The position numbers were made by a program, and so were the translations under genes. A model generated the notes under the pieces. It had not been told where the DNA came from and made no database searches. It saw nothing but the letters and a program-made list of their open reading frames with translations. Below, in pieces: positions 54,830 to 63,533 of a DNA stretch of 64,000 nt. Source of the DNA: Bacteroidota bacterium (GTDB lineage Bacteria > Bacteroidota > Rhodothermia > Rhodothermales > UBA10348). The stretch lies in assembly GCA_029262835.1 (NCBI GenBank), contig JAJCYQ010000060.1, positions 1 to 64,000 on the forward strand, given 5' to 3'. The number at the start of each line of letters is the position of its first letter. The stretch's first letter is position 1.

Positions 54830-57808
54830 TTAATTGACAATTGTCATGGTCCTTGTAGCACTCTGTGCACCAACGCGTAAGCGGTACGTGTAAAGGCCGG
54901 ACGAGAGGTTGGATGGGAGCCATACCGTCTCGTGCCAGCCTGCCTCGACCGGGGCGTCGAGGATGCGCGCAACGCGGCGTCCCAGCATGTCGTAGACATC
55001 AATTTCGGCATGCCCCGCCTGGCTCGTTGAGAAGCGCAACGTGGTCGACGTGTGGAATGGGTTGGGGTAATTCTGCGCCAGCACCAGGGGACTGTTCGGC
55101 ACCGTGGCCGACGCTACAGCGGCGTCCAGGCCGGTATAACCCGGGCTCGAGATGATGACACGAAAGCGAGGTGTGGAGCTTTCGGGCAGGGGCGTACCCG
55201 GATCCACTACATCGGCACTGGCCACGGAAAACTGTAACACGGAGTCGGCCAATAGATTGCGCCGTTCGCCGGACTGTAGATCGAGTAGCGTGACGGCCCA
55301 CCCGTCCGGAATGTTGACGACATCGGGCCAGGTCAGTGTGTAGCCTCCAGCCCGCGTGGCCGCGTGGTGAATATCGAACTGGACGTGGTCGTTCTTCGGC
55401 AGGCGCGCATCGAAAGCGAGCCTGGAGCCGGCGTCTTCCGTCCAGAGCGTAGTCCAGTCGGACGAAAGGGGGCTGAGTCGCGATACCTGACCTACGTCTG
55501 AAAGAATGAGGTACGTCTCTGGATCGGCCATCTCCTGACCTTCGATGTGAAGCCGGACGTGAGGGGGAAGGCTGCGGCCCGCTCCCTTGCCGAACTGCTG
55601 GGCCCCCGCTGAAGCGGCAGCCTCGGTGGTCGTCCAGGCCAGCGCTGCGCCGGGAGCGGTTGCCTCCGTCATGATTCCGGAAAAGGGGACGACGTAGCGT
55701 CCGGCGAGGCCGAGACCCGTCGATGCATCGTAATACCGATAGCCGGTTGTACCGCCGCCACTTGTGACCGATGGGTCCCATGTAGCATAAGATGATGCTA
55801 CATCTGAGCTCGCTGAAACCGTTGCGTCCCAATCTATATTGGCGGTCCCGGGATTTGCCGTGTAGACATAGGACCGATTCAGTGAGGCGTCGTACGGTAG
55901 GCTCTCCGTGCCGATTGACGGCACAGATCCCGTCACCGTCCACGTCGCCGGCAGGATATTCTTGCCGAGGGCATCCTTGGAAAACGCATACAGAATGACA
56001 GGATGCCCGGGATCGAGCCCCGCATCGGTGTCGGGCGCATCGGCCCAGTCCTGTGAGGCGAACTGAAACGTCTTCACGTTTGAAATACCCCCACTGACAT
56101 CTGTCCATCCACGACCTTGCGTGTGAAAGGGAGTGTTGAGTGACGAGTACGTCACGCCAGCAAGCGGGGCCGCCAGCATGCGCCATCCATCGCGAGCCAG
56201 CGTGAACGATCTATTCATCTGAATGGGACCTGCGACGGTGCCCGCATTCATGAGGGTCGCCGCGTGGGGGAGCGTAAGCAGGTTTACGGCCGATGTGGCA
56301 AGCGTCCCGCTCCGGACAATGACATGGCTCGTCGCAGTAACGGGCGAGGCGAGCGTCACAGATCCGCCTGCCCGATCTATTACGATGGATGCGAGCGTGA
56401 GCGCTGGTGCGGTCGTTGAAATCGTCGACGCGGCTGCGCCGGAAAAGGTGATTGTGGCCGCCTGGAGAGGAGATTGGCTCAGCTCGAGATCTCCCTGAAG
56501 GTCAATCTCAAACCCGGCCATGTCGAGTCCACCAGCGCGTTCAAGAAGGGCTCCGGACACGGACAGGTCCGTTGCCAACCGTAGCGATCCACTGTCAACT
56601 ACGGTCAGGTCGTAGGAGTCTCTCCACGTCCCCGCCATGCCGACGACATGCTCTGACGTTCCTTCGAGAACGACCGATACGCGTTCCTGCGAGCCCGTCC
56701 GGACCAGTCCGTCCACACTCAGGTTGCCACCTATGCGCACATCGGGTGCGCCGGTGGACCACGATAAATCCAGCGTGGAGCCTGCGGCAACGGTCACGTC
56801 ACCAACGACAGAGAGCGTACCGGATCCGGTAACCTGGTAGGCGAATACACCGGCTTCAACGGCAAGGTCGCGACCAACCGAGAGCGGGGCGCCGAACAGG
56901 TCCCAGGCCATGGCGGCGCTGCCTGTGGATCGAACAATGAAGTCTTCTGCGACACTTGCTGGAGCGGCTCCGAGCGGCAGGTTGGCTGTCTGTGACGTGT
57001 TGTTCCAAATGAACGTTTGCACGTCATGAGCCATATTTGCAGGCAATGTCTGTGTGACGCCCGTGATTTCGAGCATCGAGCCCGGATTCCAGGTGGTTCG
57101 CGCGGGATCCGGGAGCGCCCCTCCGTTGCGGCCGTGCTCAAAAACACCGCCTGCTTCCACCGTAAGGGAAGAGGTCTGTGTCAGGGTGACAACGCCCTCG
57201 TTCGTCAGGCGTCCACCAGCCACACTTGCGACGGCCGTACGATCAAGATTCACGTCGCCTGAGTTGATGAGCAGTCCATCTGACTCAAGATCCATACGGG
57301 CGTCGTCATCGAGGTCAATTTCTCCTGAGTTCAGGACCGTGGAGCCTCCTTCGATGGTCAATGAAGCCGTTCGGTCCAATTCCAACCGGTCGCCAGCATT
57401 GATAAACACCGTCGAGCCGTTTTCGAACTGCAATGAGGCCGCATTCCGCGTACTGATGGTGCCGTAATTCCACAAAAGACCTTCAACCTGCAGGTCTATT
57501 CCTGCACCGTCATCAATGGTCAAATCAGTCAGGTTGTAGAGCAGCGCGCCGGGATCAACCAGGATCTGATCATAACGGCCAGACCGGTCGGCAATCAGGA
57601 AATGGTCCGTGCTGACCGTGATGGCACCGGCGTTCTGATTGCGTGGGGGCCTTCTGGCGGCCTGCCACGAGCCACTGCTGTATGTTTCCCAGGTTGATGA
57701 GGACGACCACCAGCCGGACTGGCGGGTACGGTAGTCGCCGTTTGACTGGGCGTGGGACGGATAGTAAACGGCTGCCAGTAGCAGCAGAAGCAGTAAAAAG
57801 CGTTTCAT
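54830..57808 (-). CDS. T9SS type A sorting-domain surface protein with repetitive beta structure
   Basis: Exported protein of 992 residues. Signal peptide about 1-21 (ending SHAQ). Residues about 50-560 are low-charge, strand-repeating sequence (many short turns such as NSGEIDLDDDARMDLESDG and LTIEGGSTVLNSG), the pattern of a right-handed beta-helix or similar adhesin/passenger. A central region follows, and the last 85 residues form a type A sorting domain: NYPNPFHTSTTLRFS, VYDMLGRRVARIL and GLYTYRLRVG. It should cross the outer membrane by the type IX system and be anchored at the surface. The pilin-like operon starts 107 bases downstream on the same strand. Confidence 0.88.
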   Translation of the reverse strand: MKRFLLLLLLLAAVYYPSHAQSNGDYRTRQSGWWSSSSTWETYSSGSWQAARRPPRNQNAGAITVSTDHFLIADRSGRYDQILVDPGALLYNLTDLTIDDGAGIDLQVEGLLWNYGTISTRNAASLQFENGSTVFINAGDRLELDRTASLTIEGGSTVLNSGEIDLDDDARMDLESDGLLINSGDVNLDRTAVASVAGGRLTNEGVVTLTQTSSLTVEAGGVFEHGRNGGALPDPARTTWNPGSMLEITGVTQTLPANMAHDVQTFIWNNTSQTANLPLGAAPASVAEDFIVRSTGSAAMAWDLFGAPLSVGRDLAVEAGVFAYQVTGSGTLSVVGDVTVAAGSTLDLSWSTGAPDVRIGGNLSVDGLVRTGSQERVSVVLEGTSEHVVGMAGTWRDSYDLTVVDSGSLRLATDLSVSGALLERAGGLDMAGFEIDLQGDLELSQSPLQAATITFSGAAASTISTTAPALTLASIVIDRAGGSVTLASPVTATSHVIVRSGTLATSAVNLLTLPHAATLMNAGTVAGPIQMNRSFTLARDGWRMLAAPLAGVTYSSLNTPFHTQGRGWTDVSGGISNVKTFQFASQDWADAPDTDAGLDPGHPVILYAFSKDALGKNILPATWTVTGSVPSIGTESLPYDASLNRSYVYTANPGTANIDWDATVSASSDVASSYATWDPSVTSGGGTTGYRYYDASTGLGLAGRYVVPFSGIMTEATAPGAALAWTTTEAAASAGAQQFGKGAGRSLPPHVRLHIEGQEMADPETYLILSDVGQVSRLSPLSSDWTTLWTEDAGSRLAFDARLPKNDHVQFDIHHAATRAGGYTLTWPDVVNIPDGWAVTLLDLQSGERRNLLADSVLQFSVASADVVDPGTPLPESSTPRFRVIISSPGYTGLDAAVASATVPNSPLVLAQNYPNPFHTSTTLRFSTSQAGHAEIDVYDMLGRRVARILDAPVEAGWHETVWLPSNLSSGLYTYRLRVGAQSATRTMTIVN

Positions 57809-57894
57809 GGCGGAACGTGTCAGGCGAGGTTGTCCGGAAGTAAATCCCTGTAAAAGGGGGCTCCCGCACTCAGGATCGTCGCGGTTGGAGGATC

Positions 57895-57922
57895 CTTAAA
57901 CGCACTGACCTGCGTCCGTCAA
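57895..57922 (-). promoter_or_regulatory. Candidate promoter for the T9SS surface protein gene
   Basis: TTGACG (57917-57922) and TTTAAG (57895-57900) on the minus strand, separated by 16 bases, leave a leader of about 80 bases before the ATG at 57808. The -35 box is a good match; the -10 box is four of six. Confidence 0.33.
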
Positions 57923-57929
57923 CAGTCCG

Positions 57930-58796
57930 TTACATGGTCGCCGCTTTGAGTGTGTTCTGAAGCAGGACCGCAATGGTCATGGGACCTACGCCGCCAGGCA
58001 CTGGCGTGATATGGCCGGCAATGGGCTCTACCGCATCAAAATCGACGTCGCCGACAAGGCGGTAGCCGCGGTCGCGCGTGCTGTCATCCACGCGGTTGAT
58101 GCCGACATCAATGACTGTCGCACCTGGTTTTACCATCTCGGCCGTTACAAAGTGCGCGCGACCGATGGCCGCGACAAGAATGTCGGCCTGTCGCGCTATT
58201 CCGGCAAGATCTCTCGTGCGGCTGTGGCAGACGGTTACCGTCGCATCTATTCCTTTGCGCAGCATCAGGTTTGCCAACGGCTTTCCAACGATGTTGCTGC
58301 GCCCAATGATGACGCAGTGCGCCCCGCTCGTCTCGATGTCTGAACGTTCGAGCAGTTGGACGATACCGGCAGGCGTTGCCGGCGCAAATCCGTCGAGACC
58401 GATGGACAACCGGCCCACAGACGCTGGATGAAAACAATCCACGTCCTTGTCCGGAGAAATGGCATTGATGACGCGCGTATCGTCAATGTGCGCCGGAAGC
58501 GGGAGTTGCACAAGAATACCATCAACGTTGTCGTCGTCGTTCAGTCGCGCAACGATTTCGAGTAGTTCGGCTTCGGAAATCGTATCAGGAAAGGTCATCG
58601 TATCGCTTTCAATGCCAACCTCCGCGGACGCCTTCGCCTTTCCTCTCACGTAGGACGATGACGCCGGATCGTCGCCGACGAGTACCACGGCGAGGTAGGG
58701 AGCGCGCTTTCCACTGGACGTGTGGGCGAGCACGGCTTGTTTTACTTCCTCTCTGATATCACTGGCGATTTGCCGGCCGTCGATGAGCGTTGCCAT
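57930..58796 (-). CDS. folD: Methylenetetrahydrofolate dehydrogenase/cyclohydrolase
   Basis: Bifunctional one-carbon enzyme of 288 residues interconverting 5,10-methylene-, methenyl- and 10-formyl-THF, cytoplasmic. The active-site Tyr49 and Lys53 lie in SSYVRGKAKASAEVG; other signatures are DGILVQLPLP, PDKDVDCFHPASVG, the nucleotide-binding IIGRSNIVGKPLANLM, and PVPGGVGPMTIAVLLQNT at the C-terminus. It is followed on the same strand by the T9SS surface protein after about 120 bases, and is divergent from the tRNA-Gly gene. Confidence 0.97.
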   Translation of the reverse strand: MATLIDGRQIASDIREEVKQAVLAHTSSGKRAPYLAVVLVGDDPASSSYVRGKAKASAEVGIESDTMTFPDTISEAELLEIVARLNDDDNVDGILVQLPLPAHIDDTRVINAISPDKDVDCFHPASVGRLSIGLDGFAPATPAGIVQLLERSDIETSGAHCVIIGRSNIVGKPLANLMLRKGIDATVTVCHSRTRDLAGIARQADILVAAIGRAHFVTAEMVKPGATVIDVGINRVDDSTRDRGYRLVGDVDFDAVEPIAGHITPVPGGVGPMTIAVLLQNTLKAATM

Positions 58797-58921
58797 GGGA
58801 TGCTGTCTGACTTTGGTTGGGGAGCGCGCTTTGGTTTTTTACAGCGCGCCTTCAATGTACGAAGCGCTGAGAGAGCGGCGGATGCCGAAGTTTGAGGTTA
58901 TGGTAAAAGCGGGAGAGGGGC

Positions 58922-58950
58922 TTGACGCGTGTTCATAATCTACCTATTAT
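58922..58950 (+). promoter_or_regulatory. Sigma-70-type promoter of tRNA-Gly
   Basis: TTGACG (58922-58927) and TATTAT (58945-58950) with the optimal 17-base spacing, ending 12 bases before the tRNA 5-prime end. Both boxes match the general bacterial consensus at five of six positions. Confidence 0.75.
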
Positions 58951-58962
58951 TGCAGGCTCAAA

Positions 58963-59034
58963 GCGGGTGTAGCTCAGTGGTAGAGCATCACGTTGCCAAC
59001 GTGAGGGTCGTGAGTTCGAATCTCATCACCCGCT
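58963..59034 (+). tRNA. tRNA-Gly (anticodon GCC)
   Basis: A complete cloverleaf of 72 bases. The acceptor stem pairs GCGGGTG with CACCCGC. The D arm contains TAGCTCAGTGGTAGAGCA. The anticodon stem TCACG/CGTGA encloses loop TTGCCAA with anticodon GCC. The T arm contains GTTCGAATC. The discriminator base is T, and the CCA end is not encoded. A promoter precedes it and a strong terminator follows within five bases, so it is a single-gene transcript. Confidence 0.97.
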
Positions 59035-59038
59035 CACT

Positions 59039-59074
59039 AAAAGGGGATATTTCTACGGGAATGTCCCCTTTTTT
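59039..59074 (+). terminator. Strong Rho-independent terminator after tRNA-Gly
   Basis: A hairpin of about 15 pairs (AAAAGGGGATATTTC against GGGAATGTCCCCTTTT, two G-T pairs, TACG loop) followed by a total run of six T. It ends the tRNA transcript before the serine hydrolase gene; because the stem begins with AAAA it may also work on the opposite strand. Confidence 0.88.
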
Positions 59075-59158
59075 CGTCTACCCTACCGGTGGGGAGGGGT
59101 ATCTTGCGTCGAGTCATGATTACAAAACCTGTCTGCGATCAGCCGCCAATCGAATCTC

Positions 59159-60502
59159 ATGCGTTCCGTCTTCCTTTTCCTTCTGATTGCCAGTGTATAT
59201 CTATGTCCCACAATAGTGGAGGCACAAGAAGTACAGAAAATACGCGAGGTGGCTGAGCGGTTCTTCCAGGATCTGGACGTGGATACGCCTGGCGCATCGG
59301 TCGGCGTGTACCGGGGTGCAACCGCGGTCTATGAGGGGACGTTCGGAATGGCCGATCTGGCATGGAGCGTACCTGTCACTACCGATACCGTCTTTCTACT
59401 GGCATCCGTCTCGAAGCAGTTCACCGGATGGGCCGTTGCATCTCTTGCGGCTGAAGGTAAGTTGGATCTGGATGCAGATATCCGTGAGTACATTCCGGAA
59501 ATGCACGTTTTCCCGCAGGTGATTACCGTTCGCCACCTCGTGCATCACACGAGCGGCCTGCGGGATGAGTTCGATCTGCTCGGAATGGCCGGGTACAGGA
59601 TGGACGATGTGATCACGCACGATACCGTCCTGAATTTGGCCTTCGGGCAACAAACGCTGAATTTCGAGCCGGGCAGTCAGTACCTCTACAGTAATACGGG
59701 CTACTCGTTGCTTGCCGAAATCGTACGGCGCGTTTCTGGACAGACGCTCGCCTCGTGGCTCACGGAGAACGTTTTTGAACGCCTTGACATGCACGATACG
59801 CACGTGCACGATGACTACCGGGCGTGGAAACCGCGTATGGCTGCTGGATATGAGCCCGGCGACGGCAGCGGTGTCCGCAGGCAGATCTATTCGTATGAGA
59901 ACGTGGGATCGACCGGTGTTTTTTCCACGGTAAGAGATCTGGGTAAGTGGGCTGACGCGCTGAACCGAAAGACTATTGGGCCGTCGGGCGCATGGTCCCT
60001 TGCTCACTCGCGGGGTATGCTGACCTCCGGTGATACGCTCGATTACGCTTTTGGGCAGAGTCTGAACATGTTTCGAGGGCACGAACGCGTGACCCACAGC
60101 GGATGGCACAGAGGTTTTCGAACCGTCCTCATGCGTTTTCCCGAAGATGACATGAGTGTCATTGTGCTGGCCAATACCAATGCGATCAATCCATCGGAGG
60201 TTGCTGAGGAGATCATGACAACCGTCTTCTATCCACCGGACGATTCGATGGCTGTTTATGCTGGAACGTACGTATCGGACGAACTGGAGACCGTTTACAG
60301 GATCACGTCTGGCGACAGCGTGCTGCGCGCGGAGCACGCGAGAAATACGCCGTTCAATCTCGCATGGATGGGCCCGGATGCGTTTGAGGCGGACGTCTGG
60401 TATTTCGACGACATCCTGTTCACGCGCGACGAGGCCGGACGTGTGGTGGGATTTGAAGCATCGACCAACAGGGCGCGCCGTGTCTGGTTTCAGCGCCGAT
60501 GA
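59159..60502 (+). CDS. Secreted serine hydrolase, beta-lactamase/PBP class C family
   Basis: Exported protein of 447 residues with signal peptide about 1-23 (ending VEAQ). The penicillin-binding-type active site is complete: Ser83-x-x-Lys86 in LLASVSKQF, Tyr177-x-Asn179 in YLYSNTGYSLL and HSG in VTHSGWHRGF. The class C fold continues to about 350; the remaining 95 residues form a C-terminal beta domain (YAGTYVSDELETVYRIT) as in many AmpC-like esterases and D-aminopeptidases. The substrate is unknown; beta-lactamase activity should not be assumed. Its 3-prime end overlaps the opposing flippase gene by 13 bases. Confidence 0.9.
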   Translation: MRSVFLFLLIASVYLCPTIVEAQEVQKIREVAERFFQDLDVDTPGASVGVYRGATAVYEGTFGMADLAWSVPVTTDTVFLLASVSKQFTGWAVASLAAEGKLDLDADIREYIPEMHVFPQVITVRHLVHHTSGLRDEFDLLGMAGYRMDDVITHDTVLNLAFGQQTLNFEPGSQYLYSNTGYSLLAEIVRRVSGQTLASWLTENVFERLDMHDTHVHDDYRAWKPRMAAGYEPGDGSGVRRQIYSYENVGSTGVFSTVRDLGKWADALNRKTIGPSGAWSLAHSRGMLTSGDTLDYAFGQSLNMFRGHERVTHSGWHRGFRTVLMRFPEDDMSVIVLANTNAINPSEVAEEIMTTVFYPPDDSMAVYAGTYVSDELETVYRITSGDSVLRAEHARNTPFNLAWMGPDAFEADVWYFDDILFTRDEAGRVVGFEASTNRARRVWFQRR

Positions 60503-61968
60503 AGCAGGCGTTCGCGGTACACCATGTGAAGGGCGAAGAGAGCGGCGGAGCCAGCGGCCACGAGCACGGTAATGACGCCATCTGTCCGTGTTGACACGAA
60601 GTAGAGGACGCCCAGCCAAGGAGCACTCCAAACCGCGTAGACGAGATAGGGTTGGATCACGCGCTTGGCCTTGACGCCCGCCAGTCGCATCAGAAGAACA
60701 AGTTGTACGACTCGCACCAGGGTACCACCGAGTCCCAGGTACAGAATGGCCCGCTCGGGAATACCGGTCTGTCCGCCGATGATCATGGCACCGGTCAGGA
60801 CGATGAACATGCACGCCGCGATCACCAGTTCGTACCGTTGCCGCTCCAGGACATCGAAAAGGCGCGTTAGCGGGCCAGTCACAGCCGTGAGAAGGATCCA
60901 GGGCCCGAGGTAGAGCAGATACTCGCCGCTCGCCCGCCACGGCGCGCCGAACAGGAAGGCGAATATGTCTCCACCCGCGACCATGACGATACTTGTGGGA
61001 ATCCAGGCCATGAGGACTGTACGCCTGTGTACATTGGAGGAGAGGGCATGGAGCGTGCCTTCCTTCCGCGCCGCCACGGCCCGAACGAAAAACACCTGGG
61101 CAATGACCATCGAGACCTGTGACAGCGGGATGAGGAGCACCGCGAAGGACTGGGAATAGATGCCCAAGACGTCCTTGTCGAAATAATAGAGCAGGAGAAG
61201 CGCCGGAATTTGGGAGACGGCAGCGCCTATCATAGCCGCGGGCGTCGTGAAGATCGGAAACTTCCGGTATCTTCTGGCCATGGCCCGAACCATGGAGGGT
61301 CGAATATGGCCCGTGGGGCTTCCGTGGGTCCATCCTACAGCGGAGCGGAAAGACGAGAAGACCGGACGCACATAGAGCAGTCCCTGAACCAGATGACCGG
61401 CAGCGAATCCATAAATGAGGCCGCCGGGGTTTGGTCGCACGAAGCCAAGGCCGATTCTTAGCGCTGTCATAACGCTGCTCTGCACGACATGGCCCATGCT
61501 GATCAGGTTGAACGACTCGGCTTTTGTAAGCCATACTTCCAGCGTCTTGACCATTCGCTGTACGAAGAGCACCACAGGTACCAGCCAGATCCAGTCGGAC
61601 AGCGATGGCTCGCCAAACAGTTTTTCAATGGCGTAACGGGCCGGGATCAGGCCGAAGAACAGGGTGGAAAACAGGACCAGGACGCAAAGGGCGAGGACGA
61701 GAGCGTGGGCGGAGCGCTTCGGCGTCGGAGCGAGCATGATGGCGTCTTCATAACGCAACGTAACGAGCGGCGTCAGGATACCGACCATGGCGAATATTGC
61801 GGCATATATACCGAAATCACCGGGTGCATAGATGCGCAGCAACACGGTTTTGGCCACATACGCGAGGACAAACGAGAATCCTGTCCCAGTCAGCAGTTTG
61901 AGTACGGGCCCCCGGAAACCGGAGTCATCACCGAGGTGCGCCACGAGTCGCCCAATTCGATCTTTCAT
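60490..61968 (-). CDS. Polysaccharide flippase-like membrane protein (MATE/Wzx type)
   Basis: Integral membrane protein of 492 residues with about 12-14 hydrophobic helices and the Wzx/RfbX-like N-terminus LKLLTGTGFSFVLAYVAKTVLLRIYAPGDFGIYA, where the helix-1/helix-2 turn with YxPxDFGxY is characteristic. It would move undecaprenyl-linked oligosaccharide or a similar lipid-linked product across the inner membrane. The ATG at 61968 overlaps the stop of the DUF6798-like gene (ATGA). With rfbD and the acetyltransferase it suggests surface glycan synthesis. Confidence 0.85.
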   Translation of the reverse strand: MKDRIGRLVAHLGDDSGFRGPVLKLLTGTGFSFVLAYVAKTVLLRIYAPGDFGIYAAIFAMVGILTPLVTLRYEDAIMLAPTPKRSAHALVLALCVLVLFSTLFFGLIPARYAIEKLFGEPSLSDWIWLVPVVLFVQRMVKTLEVWLTKAESFNLISMGHVVQSSVMTALRIGLGFVRPNPGGLIYGFAAGHLVQGLLYVRPVFSSFRSAVGWTHGSPTGHIRPSMVRAMARRYRKFPIFTTPAAMIGAAVSQIPALLLLYYFDKDVLGIYSQSFAVLLIPLSQVSMVIAQVFFVRAVAARKEGTLHALSSNVHRRTVLMAWIPTSIVMVAGGDIFAFLFGAPWRASGEYLLYLGPWILLTAVTGPLTRLFDVLERQRYELVIAACMFIVLTGAMIIGGQTGIPERAILYLGLGGTLVRVVQLVLLMRLAGVKAKRVIQPYLVYAVWSAPWLGVLYFVSTRTDGVITVLVAAGSAALFALHMVYRERLLHRR

Positions 61969-63533
61969 GGCGCCAGAATACGGGATAGCTCCACGAGGCA
62001 CCATCCCTGCTCACAGAAAACACGCGGCTGGGGGGCGTGGGCTTGGGGAAGCAGCGCATGGGTCGCATCGACCCGATCCAATACGCGCCGCCACGCGTCA
62101 GTTGCACGTGTCCGGTAGGACGTGGCGAGTGCGGAGCGCCACTCCATGCCTCGATAGTCGCCGACCGTCGTTCCAATTCGTTCCAGTTGCTCTTTCCAGC
62201 GCATCACGGCGTCCTCCTCGAAAGGAAATGCTTTGAATGAGACCCACTGGGCTCGTTTCGAAGCGAACTGGAAACCCGTCCAGTCCGGGGGGACCACAAC
62301 GATCGCTTGGGGCGTCGTCTCGGAGCGCACGCGATGTGCCAGGGTGTACATTTGTACACGTTCAGCAGATCTGAACGGAAGTGCCCGGTCATGCCAGTAG
62401 CTGGACAAGGCGATCAGGATGCCTGAAGAAACGACGACAATGAGGGCAGCGGGCGCGACGAGGCGGCGGAGGCCGTGTGCCAGACGAACCGGGAGGCGGC
62501 GCGACAGTTCGCTGCCAGCAAGGCAGGAAATGGTGATGACCGAGAGAACGCGTACCGGTACGGCCAGTTTGAACGGCTGCGCAGCCGTCCATGGACCAGT
62601 GGGCCACAGAGCGACAAGCACCAGGCCGCCGGTCAACAACATCGTCGTAATTGAAACAAGCTGCACCAGCTGCGGCCGGGCTTTTCCTGTGCGGAAGTAT
62701 TCGGGGTACCTGTACAGCGAGAACGCGGCGGCGGTAAGGAGCGCCGCGAAGTACAGCCAGTCCTTGACCGGGACATGCCCCGGCAGGTAATGATGCGGAG
62801 CACGGACGTGCGTCAGGATATACGTGGACTCCGCGCCAAGTCCCACGCCTGCCAGCACCAGGTACACTGGAGGCCCAGAGAGGAGCAGCCAGGTGACTCC
62901 AAAACCCACGACATGTGCGCGGCGGGATCGATCCATCATGAGCCACAACAGGAAGACGACCCCAAGTTGAAGTCCTACAAGAACATGCATCCACGTGGCC
63001 AGGCCGCAGAGCAGGCCCGATACCACGGCCCGGGAGGATGCCGATGTAAGCTTGACCGCAGCCCACAGGGCGAGCGACCAAGCCACCATTTCAGGGACCA
63101 ACATGGAATAGACGATGTCGTTACCGCCTGGTGCCCAGTGCACGGTGACCAACAGAACGGCCGGGACGCTGAGGAGGGGCGCCAAGGTACCCGTTGAATA
63201 GGATGTCGTAAGTCGCGCAATGGCCAGCGCACTGGTGACCCAGGAGAGGACATAGACGACCAGCACCACAGCACCCAGTGGGACGACACCAAACCTCAGT
63301 CCATGCAGAAGCCACACGAAGGCCGAGCGCACAGACCAGGTATCCTGCTGCATGGAAACGAACGCGTCGGATGCCAGGAGCCCAGGCTGAGCCATGTGCA
63401 GCAGGAGCGGTAGGAATTCGTCCTGGTCGGACGTGCCCCAGTCGTAGCCGAAGCGTAGCACGAACAGGGCGAGCGTCGCAAGGACAACGGCTGGCACAGT
63501 CCACCGGCGTGCAGGATGTGGGAGGCGTGTCAC
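61965..63533 (-). CDS. Multi-spanning membrane protein, DUF6798-like
   Basis: Membrane protein of 522 residues with about ten hydrophobic helices across residues 12-400 and a C-terminal soluble part (about 400-522). An early loop with DWGTSDQDEFLPLLLHM and a periplasmic segment with ALPFRSAERVQMYTLAH and FASKRAQWVSFKAFPF recall DUF6798/GT-C-type glycosyltransferase-like proteins. The function is unknown; a glycosyltransferase or polymerase-like role in glycan assembly is plausible from the neighbouring flippase. Both ends overlap neighbouring genes by four bases. Confidence 0.7.
   Translation of the reverse strand: MTRLPHPARRWTVPAVVLATLALFVLRFGYDWGTSDQDEFLPLLLHMAQPGLLASDAFVSMQQDTWSVRSAFVWLLHGLRFGVVPLGAVVLVVYVLSWVTSALAIARLTTSYSTGTLAPLLSVPAVLLVTVHWAPGGNDIVYSMLVPEMVAWSLALWAAVKLTSASSRAVVSGLLCGLATWMHVLVGLQLGVVFLLWLMMDRSRRAHVVGFGVTWLLLSGPPVYLVLAGVGLGAESTYILTHVRAPHHYLPGHVPVKDWLYFAALLTAAAFSLYRYPEYFRTGKARPQLVQLVSITTMLLTGGLVLVALWPTGPWTAAQPFKLAVPVRVLSVITISCLAGSELSRRLPVRLAHGLRRLVAPAALIVVVSSGILIALSSYWHDRALPFRSAERVQMYTLAHRVRSETTPQAIVVVPPDWTGFQFASKRAQWVSFKAFPFEEDAVMRWKEQLERIGTTVGDYRGMEWRSALATSYRTRATDAWRRVLDRVDATHALLPQAHAPQPRVFCEQGWCLVELSRILAP

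Noticed and set aside
54999-56186. Long frame in another register inside the T9SS protein gene
   Set aside because: The signal peptide, repeats and sorting domain all lie in the main frame; this one is Arg-rich shadow.
57872-57896. AGGATC/GATCCT inverted repeat between folD and the T9SS gene
   Set aside because: Only six pairs with a 13-base loop and no T tract, so neither a convincing terminator nor a recurrent operator.
58929-59186. Plus-strand open frame covering the tRNA-Gly gene
   Set aside because: It runs through the tRNA and its terminator and its translation has no protein-like pattern; the RNA gene explains the sequence.
59396-61534. 712-codon minus-strand frame opposite the serine hydrolase and flippase genes
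   Set aside because: Both covered genes show clear family motifs in their own frames, and this frame is Arg/His/Pro-rich shadow sequence of GC-rich coding DNA.
62344-62359. Inverted repeat GTGTACA-TT-TGTACAC
   Set aside because: It lies well inside the DUF6798-like coding sequence and does not match the intergenic GGTGTACACC sites; probably chance.
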